Shown: positions 24,227-33,295, numbered from the stretch's first letter. The stretch is 46,894 bases of DNA from Candidatus Krumholzibacteriota bacterium (GCA_016933175.1 JAFGBK010000015.1:1-46894), one strand, 5' to 3'. Program-made: numbers and translations. The notes: generated by a model from the letters alone, not told the origin.

Positions 24227-26260
24227 ATGGCATCACGCTCCCCATCGAACCACGGCGGAGCCCGCCGGCCGCTGGCGTTCGCCCTCGACATCGAGGGTCG
24301 CATCCAGCGCATATCCGACCCGGACGCCGGCATTCTCGGCCGGGCGCCGTCCGATCTCGTCGGCGAGGAGTTCTCCTCCCTGCTGCCCGACGAGGAGCGT
24401 CCCCGCCTGCGCCGCTTCCTGGCGGAGCTGCTCGAGGATCGGCCCGAGGGCCGGCTGACACTCTGGGTGACGGACGGCGAGGGGCAGGCCATCCCGGCCG
24501 TCCTGCACGCGCGCACGCTTCACGCCAACGGCGGCCCCCGCGGCTTCGAGGCCCGCCTGGAAGAACTGCCCGCCGCGCAAGCGCCCGCGGAGCCGGCACC
24601 CGTGGAACCCGCCGCGCAGGCGCCCGCGGCGCCGGCCCCCGCGACCGAGCCGTCCGCCGGGAGCGAGACCGAGCATGCCGCCACGCGCGCGCTGATCGTC
24701 CTGAGCGAGCTGACCGCCGCCCTCGGGGAGACGCAGAGCACGGAGGGCGTCTTCCAGACCGGTCTGGAATCCGCCCTCACCCTGACTCGCGCCACCGACG
24801 GCGCCGCCTACGAGCTGCGCGAGGAGCGCGCCGCGCGGTGCCGGGCCCGCGCCGGCGACAGCGCCAGCGCCGGGAACCTCTTCCCGGCGGACCTCGAGTT
24901 CGGCAAGGATGACGAGGTGCTCCTGCCGGCCTCCTGGCTCGGCTACCCGCGCCTGCTGAGCAACGGCAATCCCATCACCCGCCCCCTCCTGTTCGCCGAG
25001 CTGGCCCGTCAGGGCCGGGCGGGAGCCCTGCTGGTCCCCCTGCTGCACCGGGGCCAGGCCCGGGGCTTCCTCACCCTGGCCGCCCCGGCGAGCCTGGGCG
25101 GCCTGGATCCGGCCCAGCGCGCCGCCCTGGACCAGGTGGGCGCCCTGGTCGGCGCGCGCCTGGCCGACAGCCAGCTCGAGCGCCAGATCCGCGACCTGGG
25201 CGCCCGCTTCAAGGACCTCACCGAGACCAGCGCCGATCACATCTGGGAAACGGACGCCCAGTGCCGCTATACCTGGAACAGCCCCAGCCTGCGCTTCATC
25301 TTGGGCTATGATCCGGGCGACCTGAGCGGCCGCACCCCCGCCGACTTCGCTCATCCGGACGATCGCGAGGACCTGCGCGAGCGCCTGGCGAGCGCCCTGA
25401 AGGACCGCCAGCCCCTCCAGGGCCGGGTCCACCGGGTCATCGGCTCCGACGGCATGGCGGTCCACGTGGAGAGCCGGGCCTTCCCCATCTTCGACGAGGA
25501 GGGGGGCCTCGTCGGCCTGCGGGGCATGGACCGGAACATCACCGACTGGTTCGAGGCCAAGCGCATCCTCGAGGACACCCTGACCGGCACCTGCGAGGCC
25601 CTGAGCCGCATGGTCGAGCTGCGCGATCCCTACACCAAGGGCCACTCCACGCGGGTGGCCCACCTGGCCGTCATCATCGGGCGGAGCCTGGGCCGCTCCG
25701 AGTACGAGCTGCAGGGGCTGCATCTCATGGGCCTGCTCCACGACATCGGCAAGGTGGGCATCCCCACGGAGATCCTCTCCAAGCCCGACCGCCTGACGAC
25801 CGAGGAGCTGGCGCTGGTGCGCCAGCATCCGACCATGGGCTACGACATACTCAAGGACATCTCCTTCCCCTGGCCCGTGGCCGCCGCCGTACTGCAGCAC
25901 CACGAGCGCCTGGACGGCTCCGGCTACCCGCAGGGCCTCGAGGGCGCGGAGATCATGTGGCAGGTGCGGCTGCTGGGCGTGGCCGACCTGCTGGAGGCCA
26001 TGGCCACCCACCGCCCCTACCGGCCGGGCCTCGGCTGGGAGCGCGCCCTGCAGGAGCTCACGCTGAACAAGGGCCTGCTCTACGACCCGGAGATCGTCGA
26101 CGCCGTCCTGCGCATGGACGCCGAGGGCGCGCTGCGCGGGTCCCTGGACCACGTGGGCGACGCCGCGGGGGACGACGACGCGGACGGGCCCTTCTTCGAT
26201 CTCGAGGCCGGCCGTCTTGCGGACCCGGACCAGAAGTCCGAGGCCGACCTTCTGATCTGA
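24227..26260 (+). CDS. PAS-GAF-PAS-HD-GYP cyclic-di-GMP phosphodiesterase
   Basis: A 677-aa cytosolic sensor enzyme predicted to hydrolyse cyclic di-GMP. Domains in order: PAS-like (about 10-115, ALDIEGRIQRISDPDAGILG), a Pro/Ala-rich linker (about 120-145), GAF (about 155-310), PAS (about 325-440, ETDAQCRYTWNSPSLRFILG with HPDDRED), then HD-GYP (about 455-620). The HD motif is LLHDIGKVGIP (His505, Asp506), followed by QHHERLDGSGYPQG with His558-His559 and Gly566-Tyr567-Pro568, so all metal and GYP residues are present. ATG 24227 is preferred to GTG 24182 because CAGGA lies six bases upstream. No receiver domain or membrane helix; the PAS/GAF modules would sense a small ligand. It is the nearest regulator to the polysaccharide locus. 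Confidence 0.93.
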   Translation: MASRSPSNHGGARRPLAFALDIEGRIQRISDPDAGILGRAPSDLVGEEFSSLLPDEERPRLRRFLAELLEDRPEGRLTLWVTDGEGQAIPAVLHARTLHANGGPRGFEARLEELPAAQAPAEPAPVEPAAQAPAAPAPATEPSAGSETEHAATRALIVLSELTAALGETQSTEGVFQTGLESALTLTRATDGAAYELREERAARCRARAGDSASAGNLFPADLEFGKDDEVLLPASWLGYPRLLSNGNPITRPLLFAELARQGRAGALLVPLLHRGQARGFLTLAAPASLGGLDPAQRAALDQVGALVGARLADSQLERQIRDLGARFKDLTETSADHIWETDAQCRYTWNSPSLRFILGYDPGDLSGRTPADFAHPDDREDLRERLASALKDRQPLQGRVHRVIGSDGMAVHVESRAFPIFDEEGGLVGLRGMDRNITDWFEAKRILEDTLTGTCEALSRMVELRDPYTKGHSTRVAHLAVIIGRSLGRSEYELQGLHLMGLLHDIGKVGIPTEILSKPDRLTTEELALVRQHPTMGYDILKDISFPWPVAAAVLQHHERLDGSGYPQGLEGAEIMWQVRLLGVADLLEAMATHRPYRPGLGWERALQELTLNKGLLYDPEIVDAVLRMDAEGALRGSLDHVGDAAGDDDADGPFFDLEAGRLADPDQKSEADLLI

Positions 26261-26318
26261 GTTTCCAGATACCGGACATCATGCTAGGGTGGCCATCCGC
26301 CGCCACGGGGGTGACGCC

Positions 26319-28175
26319 ATGCGCGAGGCCTTCAGCCGCCTGCTCTTCGCCCAGTTGACGGACGCCGGCGCCGCCGACAGCGCGCTCGCGGCCCGCCTCG
26401 CGGCCTGGGCCGCCGTTCCCGGACGGCAGCGCCGGGAGCTCTCCGGCGAGCTCCCCCCCCTGCGCGCGATCCTGGACGCAGCGGCGGGCGTCGCCACGGA
26501 GAGCCTGGCGGCCGAGAGCCCCGACGGAAGCGTCTCCCTGCTCATGGACGGCTTCCTCCTCAACGGGGACGAGCTGCTGGCGGACCTGCCCGAGGCGGCG
26601 CGGGCCGGCGCCCGCCGCTCGCCGGCGGCCCTCCTCCTGGCCCTCTACCAGGAGCGGGGCGAGGCCTTCCTGGCCCGGACCAACGGCTGGTTCGCCGTGG
26701 CCCTGCACGACCGACGCCGCGGCCGCGCGCTGCTGGCCGGCGACCGCTTCGGCTTCTACCCCCTCTACGCCTGCACGACGCCCCTGGGACGCTTCGCCGC
26801 CACGGACGCCCACTCGCTGCTGCGGGTCCTCGACCTCCCGGTCGAGACGGACCGCGACGGCCTGGCTGGCTACCTGGCCTTCGAGGGCGCCCTTGAGGGT
26901 CGCACGCTCTTCGCCGGGATCCGCCGCCTGGGCGCGGCCGCCCTCTGGTCCGCCGGCGCCGGCGACTTCGCCGAGCGGAGCTGGTTCGACTTCCGGAGCC
27001 TGGTCCGCGAGGCCCTGACGGAGGATCCCGCCGAGGCCCTGGCACGGGCCGAGGCCCTCTTCGATCGCGTCATGCCGCGCTACACCGCGGCGGGCCGCGC
27101 CGACGTCTTCTCCCTGACGGGCGGCTGGGACTCGCGGCTCATGGCCAGCTTCCACGACTGGCGCGCCAGGCCCCTGCCGGCCCACACCTACGGCATGAAC
27201 CCCCGCAGCCTCGATGCCGTCCTGGCGCGCCGGCTGGCCCGCCGCCTGGGCATCCCGGCGGACTTCCTGCGCATCGACGCCGGCTTCTTCGCCCGCTTCC
27301 CCGCGCTGGCGCGCGAGGCGCTCTATCTGAGCGACGGCCAGGGCGACGCCACCAACGCCCACATCCTCCACGTGCTGGACCAGGTGCCGGCCGAGCACCG
27401 CTTCGTCCTGACGGGCAAGTACGGCTCCCAGACCTTCCGCGGCATCGCCTCCCACGCCTTCGCATTCAACCAGATGGGCATCTTCCCGCTGCTGGCCCCC
27501 GGTCCCCGCGAGGACCTGGCGGCGCGCGCCCGCGGCTGCTTGGAGCGCGCGCGGGCGGCATTCGGCGCAGGCCTGCGTGAGGCCGACCGTGACCTGCTCT
27601 TCCTGCTGCTGGAGGAGTGCCGGCGGGTCTGGGGCGGCAACCTGGCCATCGAGCGCAGCCACATCTGGCCCCTGACGCCCTACGTGGACAACGACGTCAT
27701 CGACTTCATGTTCGCCACGGCGCCGGGGCTGCGGCGGGGCAGCGTCCTGCAGAAGGCCCTGGTGTCGCGGCGGCGCCCGGACCTGGCGGGCGTTCCCACC
27801 AACCGCGGCGAGACGGGGCGGCCCGGACATCCCGCATCGCGCCTGGAGGCGGCGGTCTTCCGCGCCCGCTTCCTGGCCGACCTGGTGGCCAACAGCCGCC
27901 GCTTCCCGCCGCGCCTGCGCCTGGACCGCCTGCCCCTGGCGCGCCTGGGCACGACCCAGTACCGCACCTGGTTTCGGGGCGAGCTGGCGGGAACCTTGAA
28001 GGAAGTCCTGCTGGATCCGCGCAGCCTGGGCCGCGGCCTGTTCGACCGGCGCGAGGTGGAGCGCGCCGTGACCGAGCACGTGACGCGCCGGGCCGACCGC
28101 TCCAACGAGCTGCGAAAGCTGCTCAGCCTGGAGATCACCCAGCGCCTGTTCATGGACGGCGAGGCCCTGCGCTAG
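26319..28175 (+). CDS. asparagine-synthetase-like protein lacking the glutaminase Cys
   Basis: A 618-aa AsnB-fold protein. The N-terminal half keeps the class II amidotransferase scaffold (LLMDGFLLNGDELLADL, GEAFLARTNGWFAVALHDRR, LLAGDRFGFYPLYA near 145) but begins MREAFSRLLF, not M-C-G, so the Cys nucleophile that releases ammonia from glutamine is missing. The C-terminal ATP-pyrophosphatase has the PP-loop SLTGGWDSR (265-273), HTYGMNPRSLD and later KYGSQTFRG, close to the intact pattern. It should still adenylate a carboxylate, with ammonia or another amine as nucleophile. GGGGGTGA precedes ATG 26319. It follows the HD-GYP gene by 58 bases. Amidotransferase-like genes occur in exosortase systems, but those normally keep the Cys. 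Confidence 0.85.
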   Translation: MREAFSRLLFAQLTDAGAADSALAARLAAWAAVPGRQRRELSGELPPLRAILDAAAGVATESLAAESPDGSVSLLMDGFLLNGDELLADLPEAARAGARRSPAALLLALYQERGEAFLARTNGWFAVALHDRRRGRALLAGDRFGFYPLYACTTPLGRFAATDAHSLLRVLDLPVETDRDGLAGYLAFEGALEGRTLFAGIRRLGAAALWSAGAGDFAERSWFDFRSLVREALTEDPAEALARAEALFDRVMPRYTAAGRADVFSLTGGWDSRLMASFHDWRARPLPAHTYGMNPRSLDAVLARRLARRLGIPADFLRIDAGFFARFPALAREALYLSDGQGDATNAHILHVLDQVPAEHRFVLTGKYGSQTFRGIASHAFAFNQMGIFPLLAPGPREDLAARARGCLERARAAFGAGLREADRDLLFLLLEECRRVWGGNLAIERSHIWPLTPYVDNDVIDFMFATAPGLRRGSVLQKALVSRRRPDLAGVPTNRGETGRPGHPASRLEAAVFRARFLADLVANSRRFPPRLRLDRLPLARLGTTQYRTWFRGELAGTLKEVLLDPRSLGRGLFDRREVERAVTEHVTRRADRSNELRKLLSLEITQRLFMDGEALR

Positions 28176-28184
28176 ATCCCGTCA

Positions 28185-28218
28185 CGCGAAGCGGTTCGCG
28201 GCGCGCGGAGGCCGCGCG
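28185..28218. terminator. tandem GC hairpins between convergent genes
   Basis: CGCGAA-4-TTCGCG (28185-28200) then a 7-bp stem CGCGCGG/CCGCGCG (28202-28218). They lie just past the asparagine-synthetase-like stop and before the end of the convergent beta-helix gene. No T-run follows, so termination is only possible. Confidence 0.35.
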
Positions 28219-28261
28219 GCGGGCATCCGGCGCACGACCTCGGCCGCGTCGGCCTGGAAGG

Positions 28262-29362
28262 CTATTCCACGAACACCATCTTGTGGACCTGGCTGCGGGA
28301 ACCCACCTGCAGGCGGCACAGGTACACGCCGGACGCCAGCGGCCGGCCCGCGCCGTCGCGGCCGTCCCAGGCGACGGCGTGCTCGCCCGCGCCGTAGCCC
28401 GCGCCGTCGGCGAGGCACCGCACGCAGCGGCCGGCGACGTCGTGGATCGTGAGCGACACGGCCGCCGCCTCGGTCAGGTCGAAGCGGATGTCGGTCCGGG
28501 GGTTGAAGGGATTGGGATGGTTCTGCGCCAGGCGGAAGGGCGCCGCGCCCGGCGCCTGTGCGCCCGTCGTCACGCAGCCCTCGCCCCAAGCGCCCATGAG
28601 CACGCCGCACTCGTTGTTCTCCGGCAGGCAGGGCGACTGGGTCCGCAGGTGGAAGTCGCCGGCGTAGGGGGCGCAGAAGAGCGGGTCCGCGGCGATGTTG
28701 CCGTTGATGCCGGTCTGGTCCTCGATGAGCCCGCCGTAGCCGCCGTCGGCGTTGCCGTAGACGCAGCAGCAGACGAGCTCGGCGCCGGAGGGCTCGCCCT
28801 GCAGGTTCTCCTCGCAGAAGACCCCCCCGCCCCAGAACACCGCGTTGTTCCCGGCGAGCGTGCAGCGCTGGAGCACCGGCGAGGAGCCCAGGCAGTGGAT
28901 GCCGCCACCGTCCACGGACCTGTTGTCCAGGAAGAGGCAGTCGCTGAACTCGGGCGAGGCGTCGTAGCAGGCCACGGCGCCGCCGTATCCCGCCTCGTTG
29001 CCTCTGAACACGCAGCGGGACACCTGCAGCGACGCGTCTCGGCAGTACAGGGCGCCGCCGCAGCCGTTGACCTCGTCGTTGAAGCCGTTCACGATGGTGA
29101 AGCCCTCGATGACGACGTCCTGCACGAACTCGCACAGGATCACCCGCCCCTGCCCACCAGCGTCGATGGTCACGCACTCCGGCTCGCCCGTCTCGCTGCG
29201 CAGCGTGACCCCGGCGGTCATGGCGATGTCATGTTCGGCGTAGATACCGCAGGCGACCAGCACCGTGTCCCCCGGCGCCGCCGCGCCCACGCCGGCGGCG
29301 ATGGTCGGCTGGTCCGCGGGCACGTGGATGGTGGCGCCGGACGTCCGGCGGGCGCGTCGCAC
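28262..29362 (-). CDS. right-handed beta-helix protein with FlgD/por-type C-terminal domain, signal peptide absent
   Basis: A 366-aa product. It opens at once with TIHVPADQPTIAAGVGAAAPGDTVLVACGIY, the start of a pectate-lyase-like beta-helix, then repeats such as GCGGALYCRDASLQVSRCVF and GYGGAVACYDASPEFSDCLF. Residues from about 270 (NHPNPFNPRTDIRFDL) form a secretion/anchoring tail ending VYLCRLQVGSRSQVHKMVFVE. Relatives carry an N-terminal signal peptide, and here only about seven residues precede the helix: the GTG at 29362 is the sole in-frame start after the mscS stop, 18 bases away, and no good RBS precedes it. The gene therefore looks 5'-truncated or is misread by a frameshift; export of the present form is doubtful. 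Function unknown, probably carbohydrate binding. Confidence 0.75.
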   Translation of the reverse strand: MRRARRTSGATIHVPADQPTIAAGVGAAAPGDTVLVACGIYAEHDIAMTAGVTLRSETGEPECVTIDAGGQGRVILCEFVQDVVIEGFTIVNGFNDEVNGCGGALYCRDASLQVSRCVFRGNEAGYGGAVACYDASPEFSDCLFLDNRSVDGGGIHCLGSSPVLQRCTLAGNNAVFWGGGVFCEENLQGEPSGAELVCCCVYGNADGGYGGLIEDQTGINGNIAADPLFCAPYAGDFHLRTQSPCLPENNECGVLMGAWGEGCVTTGAQAPGAAPFRLAQNHPNPFNPRTDIRFDLTEAAAVSLTIHDVAGRCVRCLADGAGYGAGEHAVAWDGRDGAGRPLASGVYLCRLQVGSRSQVHKMVFVE

Positions 29363-29379
29363 CGGGGCGGCAGGCGCCC

Positions 29380-30621
29380 TCAGGCCCGCTGCGCCAAGGC
29401 GAGGACGTCGGCGCCCGAGGGCTGCTGGTAGACGCTCAGGCCGAACTCGCCCACGGCGGCCAGCACGTGGTCGAAGATGTCGGCCTGGATGGCCTCGTAG
29501 GCGGCCCAGCGCTGGTCCTTGCTGAAGACGTAGATCTCCAGGGGCAGGCCGTGCTCCGTGGGCTGGAGCTGGCGCACCAGGAAGGTCATGTCCTGGTGGA
29601 CCATGGGGTGCCGCCGCAGGTAGGCCGCGAGGTAGGCCCGGAAGGTGCCGATGTTCGTCATCCGCCGCCCGTTGACCCGCACGGCGCCGTCGATGCCGTG
29701 CTCCTCGTTCCACGCGGCCAGCTCCTTCTCCTTCTCCTCGATGTAGGGCGCGAGCACCTGGATGCGCCGCAGCCGCGCGACGTCCGCGGGCTCGAGGAAG
29801 CGGATGCTCGACACGTCGATCATCAGCGAGCGCTTGATGCGCCGGCCGCCCGACTCCTCCATGCCGCGCCAGTTCTTGAAGGCGTCCGAGACCAGAGCGT
29901 AGGCGGGGATGGTCGTGATGGTCTTGTCCCAGTTGCGCACCTTCACGGTGGTCAGGGAGATGTCGATGACGTCCCCGTCGGCGCCGTACCTGGGCATCTC
30001 GATCCAGTCGCCGCGGCGCAGCATGTCGTTGGCCGTGAGCTGGATGCCCGCCACGAAGCCCAGGATGGCGTCCTTGAAGATGAGCAGCAGCACCGCCGTC
30101 ATGGCGCCCAGGCCGCTGAGCAGGACGACGGGCGAGCGCTTGAGCAGCACCGAGAAGATGACGATGCCCAGGGCGATGTAGAGGACCAGCTTGACGACCT
30201 GCACGGTGCCCTTGATGGGGCGCGTCCGCGAGTACTCGGTGCCCTGGTAGATGTCCACGCCGGCGTTGAGGAAGGCGTCCAGGGCGAAGACGCCCACCAT
30301 GAGCATGTAGACCAGGGCGCCGCGCCGGAAGGCCTCCTGGGCCTCGGGGATGCCGGCGAAGAGCGCCGGGCCCAGGAAGTAGACCACGAGGGCCGGCACC
30401 AGGTGGGACAGGCGCGTGAAGGCGTGCCGCTCGAGGATGACGTCGTCCCAGCGCGTGCGGCTGGCGCGCACCGCGCGCGCCACGGCCCGCAGCAGGACGC
30501 GCTTGGCGACGAGGTTGGCGAGGAAGCCCACGACGATGAGGATCGCCAGCGAGATCACCATCTTCAGCCAGGGGCCGGCGGCCGGATCCAGGGACTCCAG
30601 CCAGGCGCGCAGGGATTCCAT
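29380..30621 (-). CDS. ybdG: YbdG-type small mechanosensitive channel
   Basis: A 413-aa MscS-superfamily channel that relieves osmotic stress. Five hydrophobic helices span about residues 18-185, then the pore-lining helix VVLLSGLGAMTAVLLLIFKDAILGF (about 175) and the beta domain RRGDWIEMP...GDVIDISLTTVKVRNWDKTITTIPAY (about 200-245). The segments RRIKRSLMIDVSSIRFL, GRRMTNIGTFRAYL and VRQLQPTEHGLPLEIYVF closely follow E. coli YbdG, and the length matches (415 aa). AAGGAGG precedes ATG 30619-30621. The stop is 17 bases before the truncated beta-helix gene, an odd neighbour. Confidence 0.93.
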   Translation of the reverse strand: MESLRAWLESLDPAAGPWLKMVISLAILIVVGFLANLVAKRVLLRAVARAVRASRTRWDDVILERHAFTRLSHLVPALVVYFLGPALFAGIPEAQEAFRRGALVYMLMVGVFALDAFLNAGVDIYQGTEYSRTRPIKGTVQVVKLVLYIALGIVIFSVLLKRSPVVLLSGLGAMTAVLLLIFKDAILGFVAGIQLTANDMLRRGDWIEMPRYGADGDVIDISLTTVKVRNWDKTITTIPAYALVSDAFKNWRGMEESGGRRIKRSLMIDVSSIRFLEPADVARLRRIQVLAPYIEEKEKELAAWNEEHGIDGAVRVNGRRMTNIGTFRAYLAAYLRRHPMVHQDMTFLVRQLQPTEHGLPLEIYVFSKDQRWAAYEAIQADIFDHVLAAVGEFGLSVYQQPSGADVLALAQRA

Positions 30622-30778
30622 CGTCGCCTCCTTCTCGCGGTCGCGGACCGGGCTCGCCGGCGTCCGGCGCGTCACCGGCCGCGCGGATCGGACACCGGGG
30701 CCATCCTTCCCGATGGGCGCGGTCCGGAACAAGGGGAAAATGGCCCGACCGGCCCCGCAAGGGGTGCTCTCCTGGTGT

Positions 30779-30807
30779 TTGCAAACGCGGTGCGTTCACC
30801 CTATGAT
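30779..30807 (+). promoter_or_regulatory. sigma70 promoter for the transketolase gene
   Basis: TTGCAA (30779-30784), a 17-base spacer, then TATGAT (30802-30807; 5 of 6 to consensus), 57 bases upstream of the ATG at 30865. The rest of the 30622-30864 spacer holds no gene; the start of the divergent ybdG has no clear promoter. Confidence 0.6.
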
Positions 30808-30864
30808 GGCCGGGCCGGAGCGGCGTTCGCCGCTACGGAAACCCGACGGCGGAAGGAGACCGGC

Positions 30865-33231
30865 ATGGCGATGGCGTTCGGGCCGCGGCGCGGCGTCTTC
30901 CTCAACATCACTGACGCGATGAAGGAGCCCCCCCTCGACGCCGCGGAAGTCGCGCTGCGCGAGCGCTTCGACCTCGTCTACCGCTCGCTCTCGGCGATCC
31001 TCTACAACTACGTGCCCACGAGCGGCCACCCGGGCGGCGCCGTCTCCTCGGGACGCTTCGTCACCGCGGCCCTCTTCGGCGCCATGGACTACGACTTCTC
31101 GGATCCCGACCGCGCCGACGCCGACCTGATCAGCTACGCCGCCGGCCACAAGGCCATGGGACTCTACGCCATGTGGGCCCTGCGCAACGAGATCGCCCGC
31201 ATCGGCGCCCCGGAGCTGCTGCCTGCCGACCCCGCCTTCCAGCTCCGCCTCGAGGACCTGCTGGGCTTTCGCCGCAATCCCGTCTCCGCCACGCCGCTGT
31301 TCAAGAAGTTCAAGAGCAAGTCCCTGGACGGCCACCCGACGCCGGCTACGCCCTTCCTGAAGCTGTCCACGGGCGCCTCGGGCATCGGCGACAGCTCGTC
31401 GATCGGCCTGGCCTTCGGCGCCCGCGACTACTGGGGCGACGCCGCCCCGCGCCTGAACATCGTCGAGGGCGAGGGCGGCCTGACGCCGGGCCGCGTCGGC
31501 GAGGCCCTGGCCGCCGCCGCCACGGCGTCTCTGGACAACATCGTCATGCACCTGGACTGGAACCAGGCCTCCATCGACTCCGACCACGTCTGCCGCGAGG
31601 GCGATCAGCCCGGGGACTACGTCCAGTGGGATCCCCGCGAGCTGTTCTACCTGCACGACTGGAACGTCATCTGGGTGCCCGACGGCTTCGACCTGCAGCA
31701 GATCGCCGCCGCCCAGCGCCGCGCCCTGGCCATGGACACGGGGCAGCCCACGGCCATCGTCTACCGGACGGTCAAGGGCTGGCGCTACGGCATCGAGGGC
31801 AAGGCCAGCCACGGCGCCGGCCACAAGCTCTGCTCCGCGGAGTACTACCGGGCCCTCCAGCCCCTGGTGGACCTGACGGGCGTGGATCTGCCCCGCTGCG
31901 GTCCCGAGCCTCTGGCCTGCGCGGGCGACGAAGGCGACGCCGTGCGCGAGGACTGCTTCTGGCGGACGCTGCTGGCGGTGCGCGGCCTGCTGGAGGGCGA
32001 GACGGAGATGGTGGGCTACCTTGCCGGACAGCTGCGCGAGGCCCGCGCGCGCCTGGACCGGCGCGCCCGCAAGCCGCGCGCGGGCGCCCCCCGCGTGGAG
32101 ACCATCTACGAGCTGGCGGCCCGCTCCGGGGGCGAGGAGCCCGCGGAGCTGCGCCTGGAGCCGGGCGGCAAGACCACGCTGCGCGGGCAGCTCGGCAAGG
32201 TCCTGCAGTACTGCACCCGCGAGAGCGGGGGCGCGATGCTGGCCGCCGCGGCGGACCTGCTGGGCTCCACCAGCGTCCTCGCCCTGGGCAAGGACTTCCC
32301 CCAGGGCTTCTTCCACCTCGTGAACAACCCGGCCTCGCGCATCCTCTCGGTGGGCGGCATCTGCGAGGATGCCATCGCCGGCGTGCTCAGCGGCATCAGC
32401 GCCTACGGGCGGCACATCGGCGTGGGATCGTCCTACGGCGCCTTCATCGCCGCCCTGGGCCATATCTCGGTGCGCCTGCACGCCATCGGCGCCCAGTCGC
32501 GCCGCTTCCTGGTTCCCGGCGAGCCCTACCGGACGATGGTGCTCATCTGCGCCCACGCCGGCCTCAAGACCGGCGAGGACGGGCCCACCCACGCCGACCC
32601 GCAGCCCCTGCAGCTCTTGCAGGGCAACTTCCCGGCCGGCGTGGCCGCGACCCTGACGCCCTGGGACCCCCAGGAGATCTGGCACGTCTTCGCGGCGGCC
32701 CTGCGCCTCCGGCCGGCCGTGATCGCGCCCTTCGTGACCCGCCCCAGCGAGCCCATCCTGGACCGCGAGGCCCTGGGCCTGGCTCCGGCCGCCGCCGCCG
32801 CGCAGGGCGTCTACCTGCTGCGGGACGCCAGGGGCGACGGTGACGGCGCCCTGGTCCTGCAGGGCAGCGACGTCGCCTACGCCTTCGTCCAGGAGGCCCT
32901 GCCCCTGCTGGAGCGGGAGGGCATCGACCTGAAGGTCTGGTACGTGGCCAGCGCCGAGCTCTTCGACGCCCTGCCCGCCGCCGAGCGGGAACGCATCTTC
33001 CCCGCCCGCGAGGCCGCGCGGGCCATGGGCATCACGGGATTCACACTGCCCACCCTCTACCGCTGGGTGATCTCCGAGCGCGGACGGGCGGCCAGCTTCC
33101 ACCCCTTCATGAAGGGGCACTACCTGGGCAGCGGGCAGGCCCACATGGTCATGCGCGAGGCGGGCATCCACGGCGCCGCGCAGTTCGAGGCCGTCAAGCG
33201 CTACCTGGCCGGAGCGCGAGTCGGCGCCTGA
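30865..33231 (+). CDS. tkt: transketolase-family enzyme
   Basis: A 788-aa TPP-dependent enzyme of the transketolase family, moving two-carbon units in the pentose phosphate pathway. Seen: VPTSGHPGGAVSSGR (about 54), AGHKAMGLYAMWAL (about 93), VEGEGGLTPGRVGEA (about 200) followed by MHLDWNQ, then the pyrimidine-binding middle domain (LALGKDFPQGFFHLVN, ISVRLHAIGAQS) and a C-terminal lobe (LDREALGLAPAAA onward). The cofactor loop reads G-E-G with no second acidic residue, whereas standard transketolases have G-D-G-E. It is longer than the usual 660 aa and lacks a clear second TK signature, so it may be a divergent paralogue or a related two-carbon transferase. A good RBS (GGAAGGAGA) precedes ATG 30865. 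Confidence 0.85.
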   Translation: MAMAFGPRRGVFLNITDAMKEPPLDAAEVALRERFDLVYRSLSAILYNYVPTSGHPGGAVSSGRFVTAALFGAMDYDFSDPDRADADLISYAAGHKAMGLYAMWALRNEIARIGAPELLPADPAFQLRLEDLLGFRRNPVSATPLFKKFKSKSLDGHPTPATPFLKLSTGASGIGDSSSIGLAFGARDYWGDAAPRLNIVEGEGGLTPGRVGEALAAAATASLDNIVMHLDWNQASIDSDHVCREGDQPGDYVQWDPRELFYLHDWNVIWVPDGFDLQQIAAAQRRALAMDTGQPTAIVYRTVKGWRYGIEGKASHGAGHKLCSAEYYRALQPLVDLTGVDLPRCGPEPLACAGDEGDAVREDCFWRTLLAVRGLLEGETEMVGYLAGQLREARARLDRRARKPRAGAPRVETIYELAARSGGEEPAELRLEPGGKTTLRGQLGKVLQYCTRESGGAMLAAAADLLGSTSVLALGKDFPQGFFHLVNNPASRILSVGGICEDAIAGVLSGISAYGRHIGVGSSYGAFIAALGHISVRLHAIGAQSRRFLVPGEPYRTMVLICAHAGLKTGEDGPTHADPQPLQLLQGNFPAGVAATLTPWDPQEIWHVFAAALRLRPAVIAPFVTRPSEPILDREALGLAPAAAAAQGVYLLRDARGDGDGALVLQGSDVAYAFVQEALPLLEREGIDLKVWYVASAELFDALPAAERERIFPAREAARAMGITGFTLPTLYRWVISERGRAASFHPFMKGHYLGSGQAHMVMREAGIHGAAQFEAVKRYLAGARVGA

Positions 33232-33269
33232 GTTTCTGCCGCGAGGAATGTCTCACCATGCCGGAACGA

Positions 33270-33295
33270 GCCCCCCGCATCCGCGGGGGGCTTCG
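33270..33295 (+). terminator. terminator of the transketolase gene
   Basis: GCCCCCCGC-4 bases-GCGGGGGGC (33270-33278 with 33283-33291) followed by TTCGT, 38 bases after the stop. It is also positioned between convergent genes and may stop the tetR transcript. Confidence 0.65.

Noticed and set aside
26058-28079. Minus-strand open frame of 673 codons
   Set aside because: Antisense to the asparagine-synthetase-like gene; no motif, low-complexity composition.
28262-30799. 845-codon minus-strand frame joining the beta-helix gene to upstream sequence
   Set aside because: The upstream two thirds lie out of frame with ybdG, which is clearly real; no fusion protein is supported.
29467-30864. Upstream extension of the transketolase frame
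   Set aside because: It runs antisense to ybdG; the true start at 30865 has a strong RBS and the conserved domain follows it.
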